DNA from: Segatella copri
GTDB lineage: Bacteria; Bacteroidota; Bacteroidia; Bacteroidales; Bacteroidaceae
Direction: 5' to 3'
NCBI RefSeq assembly: GCF_015074785.1
Contig: NZ_CP042464.1
Location: 1,488,001 to 1,552,000 of the forward strand
Length of the DNA: 64,000 bases
Of the stretch, positions 44,243-53,624 are shown one piece after another. The first letter of the stretch is position 1, and each line of letters starts with the position of its first letter. The position numbers were made by a program, and so were the translations under genes. The notes under the pieces were generated by a model, which was not told the DNA's origin, ran no database searches, and was given only the letters and a program-made list of their open reading frames with translations.

Positions 44243-45490
44243 TTATCGGATAATGACAGAAACTGAAACCTGAACCGGCTCTTCTATCTGCTTCTTCCAG
44301 GCTTTCAACCACTCATACCACTCCTTCTCGCCCTTGAAGCCATAGGTTTCGTTGGCACTAGTATAAGCAAGCTTATAACTGAGCTGGCTGCCTGCAGGTT
44401 TCACCACCTGAGTATAGCAATCCTTATTGGCTGGCTGCTGACTTACCAGGGCTGACTGTGGCACATAAATGCCCAAGCCTACGGTCTCCAGCTTGTGCTT
44501 TCCATCGTCCTTGCCTGTTGGCCAGTCGCTGCCGTAACAGCCTCGCAATCCCTTGCCATCAGCAAATTCGCTGGAACCCTTTACGTTGATGAGTCCTGTA
44601 GCAAACTGATAATCAGAAACATCCTTGTTGAAGAATACATCTACATCGAAATCGCGATGACCGGCATAGATGGTGTAACGGATGGTGGCATTGACAGGCT
44701 GCAAGCCCGGAGCCGGAACCCAACCCTTATCCACAACTTCGACGATGGCACGGAGCGGACCTTCTGAAATGACGCGCTGCTCCTGGTATTTCACGTTGTT
44801 GAACAGCACCTGGTCTTTACCATCCCAGCCACGGAGCGCACCCAGTCCGTAGGTATTGCCTACCCAGAGGCAATCATCGCCCGAACCAGCCTGAATCTGC
44901 TCTTCTGAAGGATAGAACTGCGTATCCTGAACCACCAGTCCCTTGTTGATTTTTCCATAAAGGTCGATGGTCTGACGATGGTCGAAATAAACACGCATGG
45001 CAATCAGTTCACTTTCGAAGCAGATGCCATGAGAATGGACGTAGTGATAAGGGTCCTTGGTCTTCTTATCAAACGAGATGCTGCGCAGATAAATATCCTG
45101 CCTATTCTTAGCCAGCTTCCTGTTTCTGCTAGGCAGACAGAGTTCGGCAAAGGTACGAGCCGGATACTGTGCCTGCTCGCCCTCACGATAGAGATGCACC
45201 TGATAGGTCTTGGTTTCTTTCTTGCCCAAATCAGCAAGGAAACAGAGTTCATCGTTGGTACAATCGCGGTTGGTGTCGTCGAGCTGGGAAGGAATCTCCT
45301 TGCCGTCAACGGTTACTACAGCGCGCTGAATGTTGCCGATTGCGCCCAACTTACTGAGATCTACCACCACCGGAGCATCGGTTCTTGCCACCTTGGAAGG
45401 ATTGGAAACCGACACCTGGAAATTAGCCTGCGCCTGGGCTGACAGAACCATCAGCGAAACCAGCGCCATCATCATTTGTTTTTTCTTCAT
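44243..45490 (-). CDS. DUF4861 family secreted protein
   Basis: The 415-residue protein has a signal peptide (about 1-22) and matches the DUF4861 family over its length, with RYTIYAGHRDFDVDVFF and a final EEPVQVSVSVIIR. Such proteins in Bacteroidales are often found near polysaccharide-use genes and are thought to be beta-sandwich proteins related to carbohydrate metabolism. Here there are no such neighbours, so the role is open. It precedes a terminator and lies 34 bp from the glycosyltransferase stop. Confidence 0.8.
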   Translation of the reverse strand: MKKKQMMMALVSLMVLSAQAQANFQVSVSNPSKVARTDAPVVVDLSKLGAIGNIQRAVVTVDGKEIPSQLDDTNRDCTNDELCFLADLGKKETKTYQVHLYREGEQAQYPARTFAELCLPSRNRKLAKNRQDIYLRSISFDKKTKDPYHYVHSHGICFESELIAMRVYFDHRQTIDLYGKINKGLVVQDTQFYPSEEQIQAGSGDDCLWVGNTYGLGALRGWDGKDQVLFNNVKYQEQRVISEGPLRAIVEVVDKGWVPAPGLQPVNATIRYTIYAGHRDFDVDVFFNKDVSDYQFATGLINVKGSSEFADGKGLRGCYGSDWPTGKDDGKHKLETVGLGIYVPQSALVSQQPANKDCYTQVVKPAGSQLSYKLAYTSANETYGFKGEKEWYEWLKAWKKQIEEPVQVSVSVIIR

Positions 45491-45524
45491 AGATTTTTAT
45501 TTTTAAGTTTTGTTCTATTATTGT

Positions 45525-46541
45525 CTACAACTGCGAGAAGAGTTTCTTGCCCTTGGCGTAATATTGCCAGATGATAGAGAGATTGTAAACCTGCGGAATC
45601 TCCTCCTTCACCCTACTCGCCTGTATCTTTCTGCGATCTTCGTCAAACTCATGTTTCCATGCCTTGAAAGCCCTGCGCGCCTTGAAGATGGCCTTGAAGT
45701 CGCCCCAGTTGCGTTTCAGAACCAATGTTTCGAAAGCAGCAAGATAATCCAGGAATCTGCGCATACGCATTACATGAGTCAACTCCGTATCACTCAGATT
45801 CTTATAAAGCATGGTTAAATTATTTCTGAAATTCAGATAAGTCTTCATCGGATTGCTTTTCGGCAGGGTTCCACCACCCACATGATAAACCTCACTCTCA
45901 GGAATGCAATAGATTTTTCTGCCCATCAGACGCAAGCGCCAGCAAAGATCTATCTCTTCATTATGAGCAAAGAAACGACCGTCTAAACCGCCGGCAGTCC
46001 AATAATCCTTTGAGCGGATCATCATACAGGCACCCGTAGCCCACAAGATTTCCTGCTGGTAATCATACTGCCCGTTATCGCGCTCTACCGTATCAAAGAT
46101 GCGGCCGCGACAGAACGGATAACCGTATTTGTCGAGGAATCCGCCGCAAGCACCAGCATACTCAAAACTGTCCTTATCGTATTCCGCAAGCAGCTTAGGC
46201 TGACAGGCCGCCACCTGCTGATGCGAATCCATAAACTCGATGAGCGGTGTAAGCCAATGATGCGAAACCTCCACATCGCTATTCAGGAGCACGTAATATT
46301 CTGCATCTATCTGCTTCAAGGCACGGTTATAGCCTTCTGCAAAGCCGAAATTCTGCTCCAGCACGATGGTCTTCACCTGAGGAAACTGAGTCTCCAGAAG
46401 GTGCATCGAACCATCAGAAGAAGAATTGTCTGCCACCCAGATTTCAGCATCCTGACGGGAATATTCGATGACATTCGGAAGATACTTTGCCAGCATCTTC
46501 TGACCATTCCAGTTTAATATAACGATTGCTACTTTTGCCAT
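45525..46541 (-). CDS. Family 2 glycosyltransferase
   Basis: The 338-residue protein is a GT-A fold glycosyltransferase: VAIVILNWNGQKML at the start, WVADNSSSDGS, LLNSDVEV as the DxD-like metal site, and FFAHNEEIDLCWRLRLMG with the catalytic base region. It is closest to rhamnosyltransferase-like GT2 enzymes acting on LPS or exopolysaccharide. A C-terminal helical extension (about 245-338) is rich in R/K and likely membrane-associated. It is separated from the radical SAM gene by two bases, so they are cotranscribed. Confidence 0.9.
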   Translation of the reverse strand: MAKVAIVILNWNGQKMLAKYLPNVIEYSRQDAEIWVADNSSSDGSMHLLETQFPQVKTIVLEQNFGFAEGYNRALKQIDAEYYVLLNSDVEVSHHWLTPLIEFMDSHQQVAACQPKLLAEYDKDSFEYAGACGGFLDKYGYPFCRGRIFDTVERDNGQYDYQQEILWATGACMMIRSKDYWTAGGLDGRFFAHNEEIDLCWRLRLMGRKIYCIPESEVYHVGGGTLPKSNPMKTYLNFRNNLTMLYKNLSDTELTHVMRMRRFLDYLAAFETLVLKRNWGDFKAIFKARRAFKAWKHEFDEDRRKIQASRVKEEIPQVYNLSIIWQYYAKGKKLFSQL

Positions 46542-46543
46542 AT

Positions 46544-47428
46544 TTATTGTAAACTCTTTAATCTGTTATTCAGGAGATTGGTAAACTCATAGTTCTTGAG
46601 TCCCCATTTGGGAGCAATCAGCAGTTCTTTGGGCGACTGACTGACGAAGCGCTCCAGCACCAAATCCTTTCTGAGCAGACGGATGTATTTCACGATGACA
46701 TCAATATATTCCTCTACCGTGTAAACATGGAAGGGATGCTCAGCATATTCCTGTGCCAGCCGGGTGCCCCTGATAATCTGCATCTGATGAATCTTGAGAA
46801 TATCAAGCGGCAAGGAAGAGATGAGAGGAGCCTGGCGCAGACTTTCTTCCGCATCTTCTCCCGGCAAACCGATGATGATGTGGCCGCCCGTAAGGATTCC
46901 CCTGGCATGAGTACGCTCCACGGCACTACGGCAACAGGCAAAATCATGTCCGCGGTTGATGCGCTTCAAGGTTTCATCATTGGCACTCTCAATGCCGTAT
47001 TCCACCAGCACGAAGGTGCGGCGGTTCAGTTCTTCCAGATAATCGAGCAATTCATCGCTCACACAATCCGGACGGGTTCCGATAACGATTCCCACCACAT
47101 CTTCCACCTCAAGAGCCTCTTCATACATCTGCCTCAGTTGCTCCACCCTGGCGTATGTATTGGTATAAGCCTGGAAATAAGCCAGATATTTCATATCAGG
47201 ATACTTCCTGCTGAAGAAAGCCTTTCCCTCCTCCAGCTGTTCAGTAATCGACTTTTTCCGGTCGCAATAGCTGGGATTGAAGGTGCGGTTGTCGCAATAC
47301 GTACATCCGCCACTCGAAATCCTCCCATCTCTGTTAGGACAGGAGAATCCCGCGTCTATCGAAATCTTCTGAACACGGAAATCAGGAAACTGCTTCCGAA
47401 TCCATGTTCCAAAATCGTTGTAATACAT
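46544..47428 (-). CDS. TIGR01212-family radical SAM protein (YhcC-like)
   Basis: The 294-residue protein has Cys30, Cys42 and Cys45 in CPNRDGRISSGGCTYC, the cluster-binding motif of the YhcC/TIGR01212 radical SAM family, and AYFQAYTNTYA and GLPGE blocks typical of it. It is expected to bind a 4Fe-4S cluster and SAM in the cytoplasm; the substrate is unknown. It lies between mtaB (upstream, across a repeat) and the glycosyltransferase gene (two bases downstream). Confidence 0.9.
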   Translation of the reverse strand: MYYNDFGTWIRKQFPDFRVQKISIDAGFSCPNRDGRISSGGCTYCDNRTFNPSYCDRKKSITEQLEEGKAFFSRKYPDMKYLAYFQAYTNTYARVEQLRQMYEEALEVEDVVGIVIGTRPDCVSDELLDYLEELNRRTFVLVEYGIESANDETLKRINRGHDFACCRSAVERTHARGILTGGHIIIGLPGEDAEESLRQAPLISSLPLDILKIHQMQIIRGTRLAQEYAEHPFHVYTVEEYIDVIVKYIRLLRKDLVLERFVSQSPKELLIAPKWGLKNYEFTNLLNNRLKSLQ

Positions 47429-47430
47429 TG

Positions 47431-47514
47431 GACTTTGAACTTTGAGCTTTGAACTTTGAACTTTATGATTAGCCCTTTTTACTATAAACTATAAACTATT
47501 AACTATCAACTAAA
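47431..47514. repeat. Two runs of heptamer repeats (GAACTTT and TATAAAC)
   Basis: 47434-47464 consists of GAACTTT/GAGCTTT heptamers, and 47483-47514 of ACTATAA/ACTATTA-type words running into the mtaB stop. The first word is the complement of the one at 54820-54845; the second matches 13039-13103. Confidence 0.8.
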
Positions 47515-48892
47515 GAAGCTCTGCCTTCAGCGCCGTCTTATCGTGATTGAAATCACCGAGGCGAACCTTGATAAGCTGGTTGTCGTATTCTTCCTTGGCG
47601 AGAGCCGGCGAAAGTTCTACGCGGATATAGTTCTTGGTGAATCCATGCATTGCCTTGCCTCTTGGCGCCTTTTCGAAGAGAACCTCAGCCTCTGTACCGA
47701 TGTATTGAGCATAGAATTCCTGCGTCTTCTGATCGCTCAACTCCAACAGTCGCTTGGAGCGCTTCTTCTTCTCCTTCTCGTCAACCACATACGGAATCTT
47801 CAAGGCAGCCGTGCCCGGACGCTCAGAATAAGGGAAGACGTGAAGCTGGGTAACAGGCAGACTCTTCAGGAACTCATAGCATTCTTCAAAACACTCCGGA
47901 GTTTCGCCGCGACAGCCCACCATCACATCAACACCGATAAACGCATCAGGCATCTTCTCCTTGATAAGATTCACCTTGTGGGCGAAGAGCGCCTTGTCGT
48001 AACGGCGGTGCATCAGCTTGAGCACCTCATCGCTTCCGCTCTGCAGAGGAATGTGGAAATGAGGCATAAAGGCACGGCTCTGGGCACAATACTCTATGAG
48101 ATCATCATCGCAGAGATCAGGCTCCAGACTCGAGATGCGGTAACGCTTGATTCCTTCTACCTGATCCATCGCCTTGACAAGGTCGATGAATCGCTCGTGG
48201 GTAGTCTGACCGAAATCACCGATATTCACACCGGTAATGACGATTTCCTTACCGCCTTCTGCAGCCGCCTGCTCACATTGAGCCACAAGCGACTGGATGC
48301 TCGGGTTGCGCGAATTGCCTCGGGCAAATGGAATGGTACAATAGGTGCAATAATAATTGCAGCCGTCCTGCACCTTCAGGAAATAACGGGTACGGTTGCC
48401 ACGCGAGCAAGAAGGCTGGAAGGTCTTGATTTCCTTCGTCTTCACGCTATAATGCTGATGAAGAGCCGCAGCATCGCCGTTCTGAGGAGCCAGAGCAGTC
48501 AATCCGTTTTCCTGAGCAAATTTCTGCGCCCATGCATCGCTGAGATATTGAATCAAGTGCGCCTTCTCATTAGCACCCAACACGAGGTCTACACCCTCTA
48601 TCTTGCTGACATTCTCAGATTCGAGCTGCGCATAACAGCCCGTCACGATAACGAATGCGCCCGGATTGTTTCTCACCATCCGGTGGATAGCCTGACGGCA
48701 TTTATGATCGGCAACTTCTGTTACCGAGCAGGTGTTAATAAGACAAATATCAGCTTTCTCCCCCTTTTTAGCAGTAATGACGCCCATGTCTTCGAGCATT
48801 TTGCCAAAAGTGGAAGTTTCAGAGAAGTTGAGTTTGCAGCCTAGCGTATAGTAAGCTGCCTTTTTACCTTGAAAGGCACTTGAATCTATCAT
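47510..48892 (-). CDS. mtaB: tRNA t6A37 methylthiotransferase MtaB
   Basis: The 460-residue protein has an N-terminal UPF0004 domain with Cys19, Cys55 and Cys86 for one 4Fe-4S cluster, a radical SAM domain with Cys178, Cys182 and Cys185 in CNYYCTYC, and a C-terminal TRAM domain (about 395-455). It adds a methylthio group to N6-threonylcarbamoyladenosine at position 37 of ANN-decoding tRNAs. TLGCKLNFSE rather than the MiaB or RimO version places it in the MtaB branch. Confidence 0.93.
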   Translation of the reverse strand: MIDSSAFQGKKAAYYTLGCKLNFSETSTFGKMLEDMGVITAKKGEKADICLINTCSVTEVADHKCRQAIHRMVRNNPGAFVIVTGCYAQLESENVSKIEGVDLVLGANEKAHLIQYLSDAWAQKFAQENGLTALAPQNGDAAALHQHYSVKTKEIKTFQPSCSRGNRTRYFLKVQDGCNYYCTYCTIPFARGNSRNPSIQSLVAQCEQAAAEGGKEIVITGVNIGDFGQTTHERFIDLVKAMDQVEGIKRYRISSLEPDLCDDDLIEYCAQSRAFMPHFHIPLQSGSDEVLKLMHRRYDKALFAHKVNLIKEKMPDAFIGVDVMVGCRGETPECFEECYEFLKSLPVTQLHVFPYSERPGTAALKIPYVVDEKEKKKRSKRLLELSDQKTQEFYAQYIGTEAEVLFEKAPRGKAMHGFTKNYIRVELSPALAKEEYDNQLIKVRLGDFNHDKTALKAELL

Positions 48893-49022
48893 AAATTATC
48901 TTTTCTAATATTCTAAAAGGTAACCTAAAAAAATGAAACATAGTCTCTATAAAACGAAAAAGCCGCTAGACCGAAGTCCAGCGGTTGTTTCTCTCATTTT
49001 TTCGTTCGCAAGTAATTTCAAA

Positions 49023-49193
49023 TTACTTAGCAGAATCAGCAGCAGCTGTATCAGCAGCAGCAGTGTCAGCAGCAGTTGTATCTACCTGAGCTGTGTCAGA
49101 ATCAGCAGAAGCTGTGTTCTGAGCTGTTTTGTTACCACATGATGCGAAAGAGATAGCTGCGATAGCTACGAACATAAAAACTAATTTCTTCAT
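49023..49193 (-). CDS. Small Ala/Asp/Thr-rich lipoprotein
   Basis: The start MKKLVFMFVAIAAISFASCGNK at 49193 gives 56 residues with a lipobox (FASC). The mature part is a low-complexity acidic run with TTAADTAAADTAAADSAK. An upstream in-frame start at 49259 is ruled out because it would overlap the -7 box TACCTTTG (49247-49254, minus). Such tiny lipoproteins are common and often abundant in Bacteroidota; function unknown. Confidence 0.75.
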   Translation of the reverse strand: MKKLVFMFVAIAAISFASCGNKTAQNTASADSDTAQVDTTAADTAAADTAAADSAK

Positions 49194-49555
49194 TTTCTTT
49201 GCTTTTTTAAAATCTGTAAAACAATCATTTGTTCTTTTGAACGATGCAAAGGTAAGCATTTTTTTGATACGTTGTTCTTTTTTTTGCGACTTTTTTTTAG
49301 GTGATTTTGTAACAAAATTACAAATTGCTATAAATCAGCTACTTACAAAGTGCTAACAAAGGTTAAAGTTTTTGATGTGCTCGGAAACAGCCTAATTTTA
49401 ACACTTTTCGGTGTTTTTTAGCGTAACAAGGGTGCGCGCCAACACCTCTTCAGAGCAGCACTATATACATATAATAAGGTACGCGCGCGAGGGAAAGAAC
49501 AGAAAGTTTTTCTGCCTGAGGAAGAAGATTTTCCCAAGAAATCGTCCCCAAAAAC

Positions 49556-49586
49556 TTTGATTGCCGGGAATTTTTTCGTAACTTTG
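49556..49586 (+). promoter_or_regulatory. Promoter of the MFS transporter gene
   Basis: TTTG (49556-49559) and TAACTTTG (49579-49586) are spaced 19 bp apart, 31 bp before the start. Confidence 0.75.
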
Positions 49587-49617
49587 CACTCAAAACAAAG
49601 AAACAAACAGACAGAAA

Positions 49618-50790
49618 ATGATACAGCTAAAAGAAAATCAGGGCATTCCCCGCAGCATTCTCCTGATGATGGCTATCGTCGCAGGACTCACCGTAGCCAA
49701 CTGCTACTACAATCAGCCGCTTCTCGAACTCATCCGCCACGACCTGGATATTACCGAGCAGAAGGCTAACCTCATCACCGTCATTACCCAGATAGGTTAT
49801 GCGCTGGGCTTATTCTTCCTCATCCCCTTGGGCGACATGCTTTCGCGCAAGAAACTCATCCTTGTCAATATGACCATTGCTGCATTGATGGCAATTGTGA
49901 TGGCTGCAGCGCAAAACGTATGGATGCTCTGGGGAGCTTCACTGCTGATTGGCGCCTGTTCGGTGATTCCGCAGTTCTTCATTCCGATAGCCGGACAGTT
50001 TTCGGAGCCCAAGAACAAGAGCAGGAATATGGGCATTGTACTCTCCGGACTGCTGACGGGCATTCTTGCCTCACGAGTAATCAGCGGTTACATCGGCGAA
50101 TGGCTGGGATGGCGGGAGATGTTTATCATAGCTGCCTTCGTGATGGTGGTTTGCATGGGAATCATGCTGCTGATGATGCCTGAAATGAAGCGCAACTATG
50201 TAGGAACCTACAGAGGGCTGATGACCACGATAGCAGAAATTTTCGTTTTCCATCCTTCTATCCGCATCTATTCCATCCGTGCAGCCTTCGGGTTCGGCAG
50301 TATGATGGCAATATGGTCTTGTCTGGCGTTCCATCTGGCGCAGCCACCTTTCAGCGCAGGAAGTGATATGGTAGGAATGCTCGGACTTTGCGGAATCATG
50401 GGAGCCGTTGCTGCCAGTGGTGTGGGAAAACTAGTTCCTAGGTTTGGCATTCGAAAATTCAATCTGTTCGGCGCAGGAATGCAGATCATCGCATGGGCAA
50501 TAGCCTTGCTTTTCGGCGACACTTACGCCGGACTCATCGCAGCCATCATCCTGGTTGACATCGGTCTGCAATGTCAGCAGCTCAGCAATCAGAGTGGTTG
50601 TCTGCAGGAGGTTCCGCAGGCAGCCAACCGCGCCAACACCATCTTCATGACCAGCTATTTCATCGGTGGTTCGCTAGGCACTTTCTGTGCCGGTTACGTC
50701 TGGAAGCAAGCCGACTGGCTCGGTGTCTGCATCGTAGGAATCGCCTTCGCCATGATTTCCCTGCTTATCACGCTAAGCAGCAAGAAATAA
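49618..50790 (+). CDS. MFS transporter
   Basis: The 390-residue protein has twelve predicted membrane helices and the MFS loop motif PLGDMLSRKKLIL between helices 2 and 3. ANCYYNQPLL near the start and the overall pattern resemble YnfM/arabinose-efflux-type exporters. The substrate cannot be told from sequence. It ends four bases from the probable original stop of the convergent S9 peptidase gene. Confidence 0.88.
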   Translation: MIQLKENQGIPRSILLMMAIVAGLTVANCYYNQPLLELIRHDLDITEQKANLITVITQIGYALGLFFLIPLGDMLSRKKLILVNMTIAALMAIVMAAAQNVWMLWGASLLIGACSVIPQFFIPIAGQFSEPKNKSRNMGIVLSGLLTGILASRVISGYIGEWLGWREMFIIAAFVMVVCMGIMLLMMPEMKRNYVGTYRGLMTTIAEIFVFHPSIRIYSIRAAFGFGSMMAIWSCLAFHLAQPPFSAGSDMVGMLGLCGIMGAVAASGVGKLVPRFGIRKFNLFGAGMQIIAWAIALLFGDTYAGLIAAIILVDIGLQCQQLSNQSGCLQEVPQAANRANTIFMTSYFIGGSLGTFCAGYVWKQADWLGVCIVGIAFAMISLLITLSSKK

Positions 50791-50881
50791 ACATCTACAT
50801 CTTTTCATCACCATACATTTCCGTCCACCAGGAAGCATCGTCCTGCAACCACTTGGCAAACCAGGCAAAGATGGTGTTCTG

Positions 50882-53344
50882 TCATTTCAGTCGCTTCTCG
50901 TAGTCGATGATGTGATGATCCTGACCATCTACCAATACCATCGCCGTAGGACGGCCAAGGAGTTTCAGCGCTGTATAGAGCTGGATGCTCTCGCCCACAG
51001 GCACATTATTATCTGCCGTGCCGTGAACAAACAGCAGCGGAGTATGAATCTTGTCGGCATTATAGAGCGGACTCTGATCTACAAAGAGATGCTTGTTGGT
51101 CCAAGGATATTCGTTCGCCATAGAAACTTCGCTGTAGCTGTAGCCCCAATAGCCCTCACCCCAATAGCTGGTGTGGTCGCTGATGCCTGCATGCGAGATG
51201 GCAGCTGCAAAGAGGTCGGTCTTGGTCTGAAGATACTGAGTCATGAATCCGCCGTAGCTGGCGCCGATGCAGCCTATCTTCTTGCGGTTTACGAAAGCAT
51301 GCTCATCGCAGAAAGCCTGGGTGCTGGAGATGATGTCTTCAGCCACTCCCTCGCCTGCCGTATCTACATGGCGGGCAGAGAATTTCTGACCGAATCCGGT
51401 GGCTCCACTAGGATTCACAACCAGCACTACATAGCCCATTGCCGCATAAACATGATGAGGATAACGGCTCTGGAACATGCGGCTCGTAGGACTGCATCCG
51501 CCATAATAATTCACAACCATCGGATACTTCTTGGCAGCATCAAAATGAGGTGGCAGATAGTAACGGCAACAAAGGGTGTCGCCCCTTGAATTGACATAAT
51601 TCCAAGCCTTGCATTCGCCCAGTTCAACATCCTTCAGTTCGCGCGCACTCAAATCGTCAACCAATTGCGATTTCAGCGCCTTTGTATTCATCTTATAGAG
51701 TCGGTCGGCATTGGATGCACTCTGACCGGAGAAAGCCATTTCTGCTGCCGAAGATGCAAGCGAGAAACTCTTGATGTACTCTTCAGGAGTCTTGAGAAGC
51801 GTAAACTTGCCCGATTTCGGATTGAGTTGGAAGAGGTGCACGCAGTCTTTATCTTCGGCTGTAAAATAGATGTTTCCATCTGCCTTACTCCAATTCACAC
51901 TCTGCACGTTCGGATTGAAATCCTTGGTCAGCGGACGAACCTTCTTATCCGACAAGGTCATCAGATAGAGCTGGGTGTCAATCATGCTAGGTGTCTGTCC
52001 TTCTTCCACATTCTTTCCAATGCCGTTGAAAGCTTCAGGCGAAGCACTCACGAGAATGCTCTTGCCATCAGGTGAGAACTGGGCGCTGTTCAGAAATTCG
52101 CCCTTTTCTATCAGGGTTTCTACCTTTGGCGTTGTGGCTCCAGATGCATTCATACTGCCCAAATCCAGGCGATAGAATGAAGTCAGGGTTGTAGGACGCT
52201 TGGTGAGTCGCTCCTCTCCCTTTCCTATCAGCAGATAACGCGAATCGGCAGAAATATCCATCAGATAGATGTTGTGGTAACCGAAGGTAAGCGGCTGGAG
52301 AATGCCCGATGCAAGGTCGTATTTGGCGAGATTGCTGCGCTCGCGCCAACCAGGCTGTCTGTCTTCCGGTTCTTTTACATCATAAACTTGCGGATCCTTT
52401 TTTCTGCCTTCAGTAGTGAGCGTATAGATGAGCGTTTTTTCATCGGGTGTAAACTGGAACCAGCCTTCAGGAAGATGGCTTGCCAGCACTTCGCGCTCCA
52501 TCGTCAGCGGATTGATGGTGATGAGCTGCAATGTGCCATCCTGCTTTTCTTCGCCAGCGATACTGCTATCGCTCGCCTTCTGGGTGAAATACAGTTTATT
52601 GCTTGAAGGCATCCATTTTACACTCTCCTCAAATGTAGCCATCACTCTGTTAGTCTGAGCGTTGCGCAATTCACTAATGCTATGGTTATTACCTTTTCTA
52701 TCTACCCAGGTTTTCCGAACAACGATAAACTTTCCGTTTGGCGAGATAGAAACACTCGGATAGTTGGGCGCACAAATCACATCATAGATGTTATAGGCGC
52801 GCTTGGCTGCCGCATCGCCTACAGAAAGCGGAGCGCCGTTGGCTGCGGTTACGGTCAACTTGATAGATTTCTTATCAGAAGATGCATTCTTCCGGGTAAG
52901 ATATTTGATGACAACTGTATGCTGTGAAGGAGTCAGGATGGTTTCAGCCTTATCGCCGTTCACCGCTACCTGTTCGCCATCAACGAACAGGCGGTATTGC
53001 TCCAATCCTTCTACCGCGATGGTTGCTTTAGTGCGCTGGGTGTTAGATACGCAGAAAGAAGCCAGATGGAGCGCATCCTGCTTGTCGGCAAGGAGTTGGG
53101 CTGCACTCACCTCCTTACCCTTATTTAATAAGGTGAAAGACAGCGGCGAATCGAGCAGCTGCTTAAGGTCGAACGCTTCGCCCTTGATGTTCACACTGTC
53201 AGCCATCCAAGGCTGTGCTACGGCATAGGGGCCTGCATATTTCAGCGTTTTCACCTCTATGGTTTCGGCACTGGCAGAGATTGAAGCCATCAGGGCAGCT
53301 GCCAGCAGTCCACTTTTTGTTGTTTTCAGAATCAGTTTATTCAT
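50882..53344 (-). CDS. S9 family peptidase with premature stop near the C-terminus
   Basis: The 820-residue frame has a signal peptide (about 1-26), a beta-propeller (about 190-560) and an S9 hydrolase domain with Ser696 (GASYGGF), Asp778 (HGTADNNVP) and His810 (GQDHHI). After RLK the frame meets TGA at 50882-50884. Translation past it gives QNTIFAWFAKWLQDDASWWT and EMYGDEKM then TAG at 50795-50797, the normal end of this family, whose conserved residue at the stop is Trp (TGG). A single G-to-A change would explain this. Loss of the last 29 residues removes the final helix but not the catalytic residues, so activity may be reduced or lost. Confidence 0.88.
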   Translation of the reverse strand: MNKLILKTTKSGLLAAALMASISASAETIEVKTLKYAGPYAVAQPWMADSVNIKGEAFDLKQLLDSPLSFTLLNKGKEVSAAQLLADKQDALHLASFCVSNTQRTKATIAVEGLEQYRLFVDGEQVAVNGDKAETILTPSQHTVVIKYLTRKNASSDKKSIKLTVTAANGAPLSVGDAAAKRAYNIYDVICAPNYPSVSISPNGKFIVVRKTWVDRKGNNHSISELRNAQTNRVMATFEESVKWMPSSNKLYFTQKASDSSIAGEEKQDGTLQLITINPLTMEREVLASHLPEGWFQFTPDEKTLIYTLTTEGRKKDPQVYDVKEPEDRQPGWRERSNLAKYDLASGILQPLTFGYHNIYLMDISADSRYLLIGKGEERLTKRPTTLTSFYRLDLGSMNASGATTPKVETLIEKGEFLNSAQFSPDGKSILVSASPEAFNGIGKNVEEGQTPSMIDTQLYLMTLSDKKVRPLTKDFNPNVQSVNWSKADGNIYFTAEDKDCVHLFQLNPKSGKFTLLKTPEEYIKSFSLASSAAEMAFSGQSASNADRLYKMNTKALKSQLVDDLSARELKDVELGECKAWNYVNSRGDTLCCRYYLPPHFDAAKKYPMVVNYYGGCSPTSRMFQSRYPHHVYAAMGYVVLVVNPSGATGFGQKFSARHVDTAGEGVAEDIISSTQAFCDEHAFVNRKKIGCIGASYGGFMTQYLQTKTDLFAAAISHAGISDHTSYWGEGYWGYSYSEVSMANEYPWTNKHLFVDQSPLYNADKIHTPLLFVHGTADNNVPVGESIQLYTALKLLGRPTAMVLVDGQDHHIIDYEKRLK

Positions 53345-53507
53345 AAATATCCTTTTTTTGATTTTGGTGCGAAATTACAAATAAAATTCGAGATAAACGA
53401 ATGTTTGTATTACAAATTGCTCTTTTTACTGCATTTTTGCCATACAAATGTTATCTTTAAGTTAATCGGATGAGCCAGTAGGTTATTGTTGGGTTAACCC
53501 CCTCTCC

Positions 53508-53550
53508 AACGAGTTGCAATGCATAAAAAGCATTCGCAACTCGTTTTTTT
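53508..53550 (+). terminator. Strong terminator hairpin with no obvious upstream gene
   Basis: AACGAGTTGC (53508-53517) pairs with GCAACTCGTT (53536-53545), with an inner AATGC/GCATT stem, followed by a T run to 53550. It lies between two divergent genes and just upstream of the next promoter, so it does not end either of them. Confidence 0.8.
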
Positions 53551-53562
53551 CTATGCGATTTA

Positions 53563-53593
53563 TTGTCTATTTGATTTCTTTTTTGTACTTTTG
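53563..53593 (+). promoter_or_regulatory. Promoter of the sulfur amino acid gene pair
   Basis: TTG (53563-53565) and TACTTTTG (53586-53593) are spaced 20 bp apart, 31 bp before the start codon. Confidence 0.75.
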
Positions 53594-53624
53594 CACGCAA
53601 AATATCACATAAAATAACAGAATA

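Noticed and set aside
53345..53624. SAM or other riboswitch before the sulfur amino acid genes
   Set aside because: The mapped promoter leaves only about 25 nt of leader, too short for a riboswitch; the upstream hairpin lies before that promoter.
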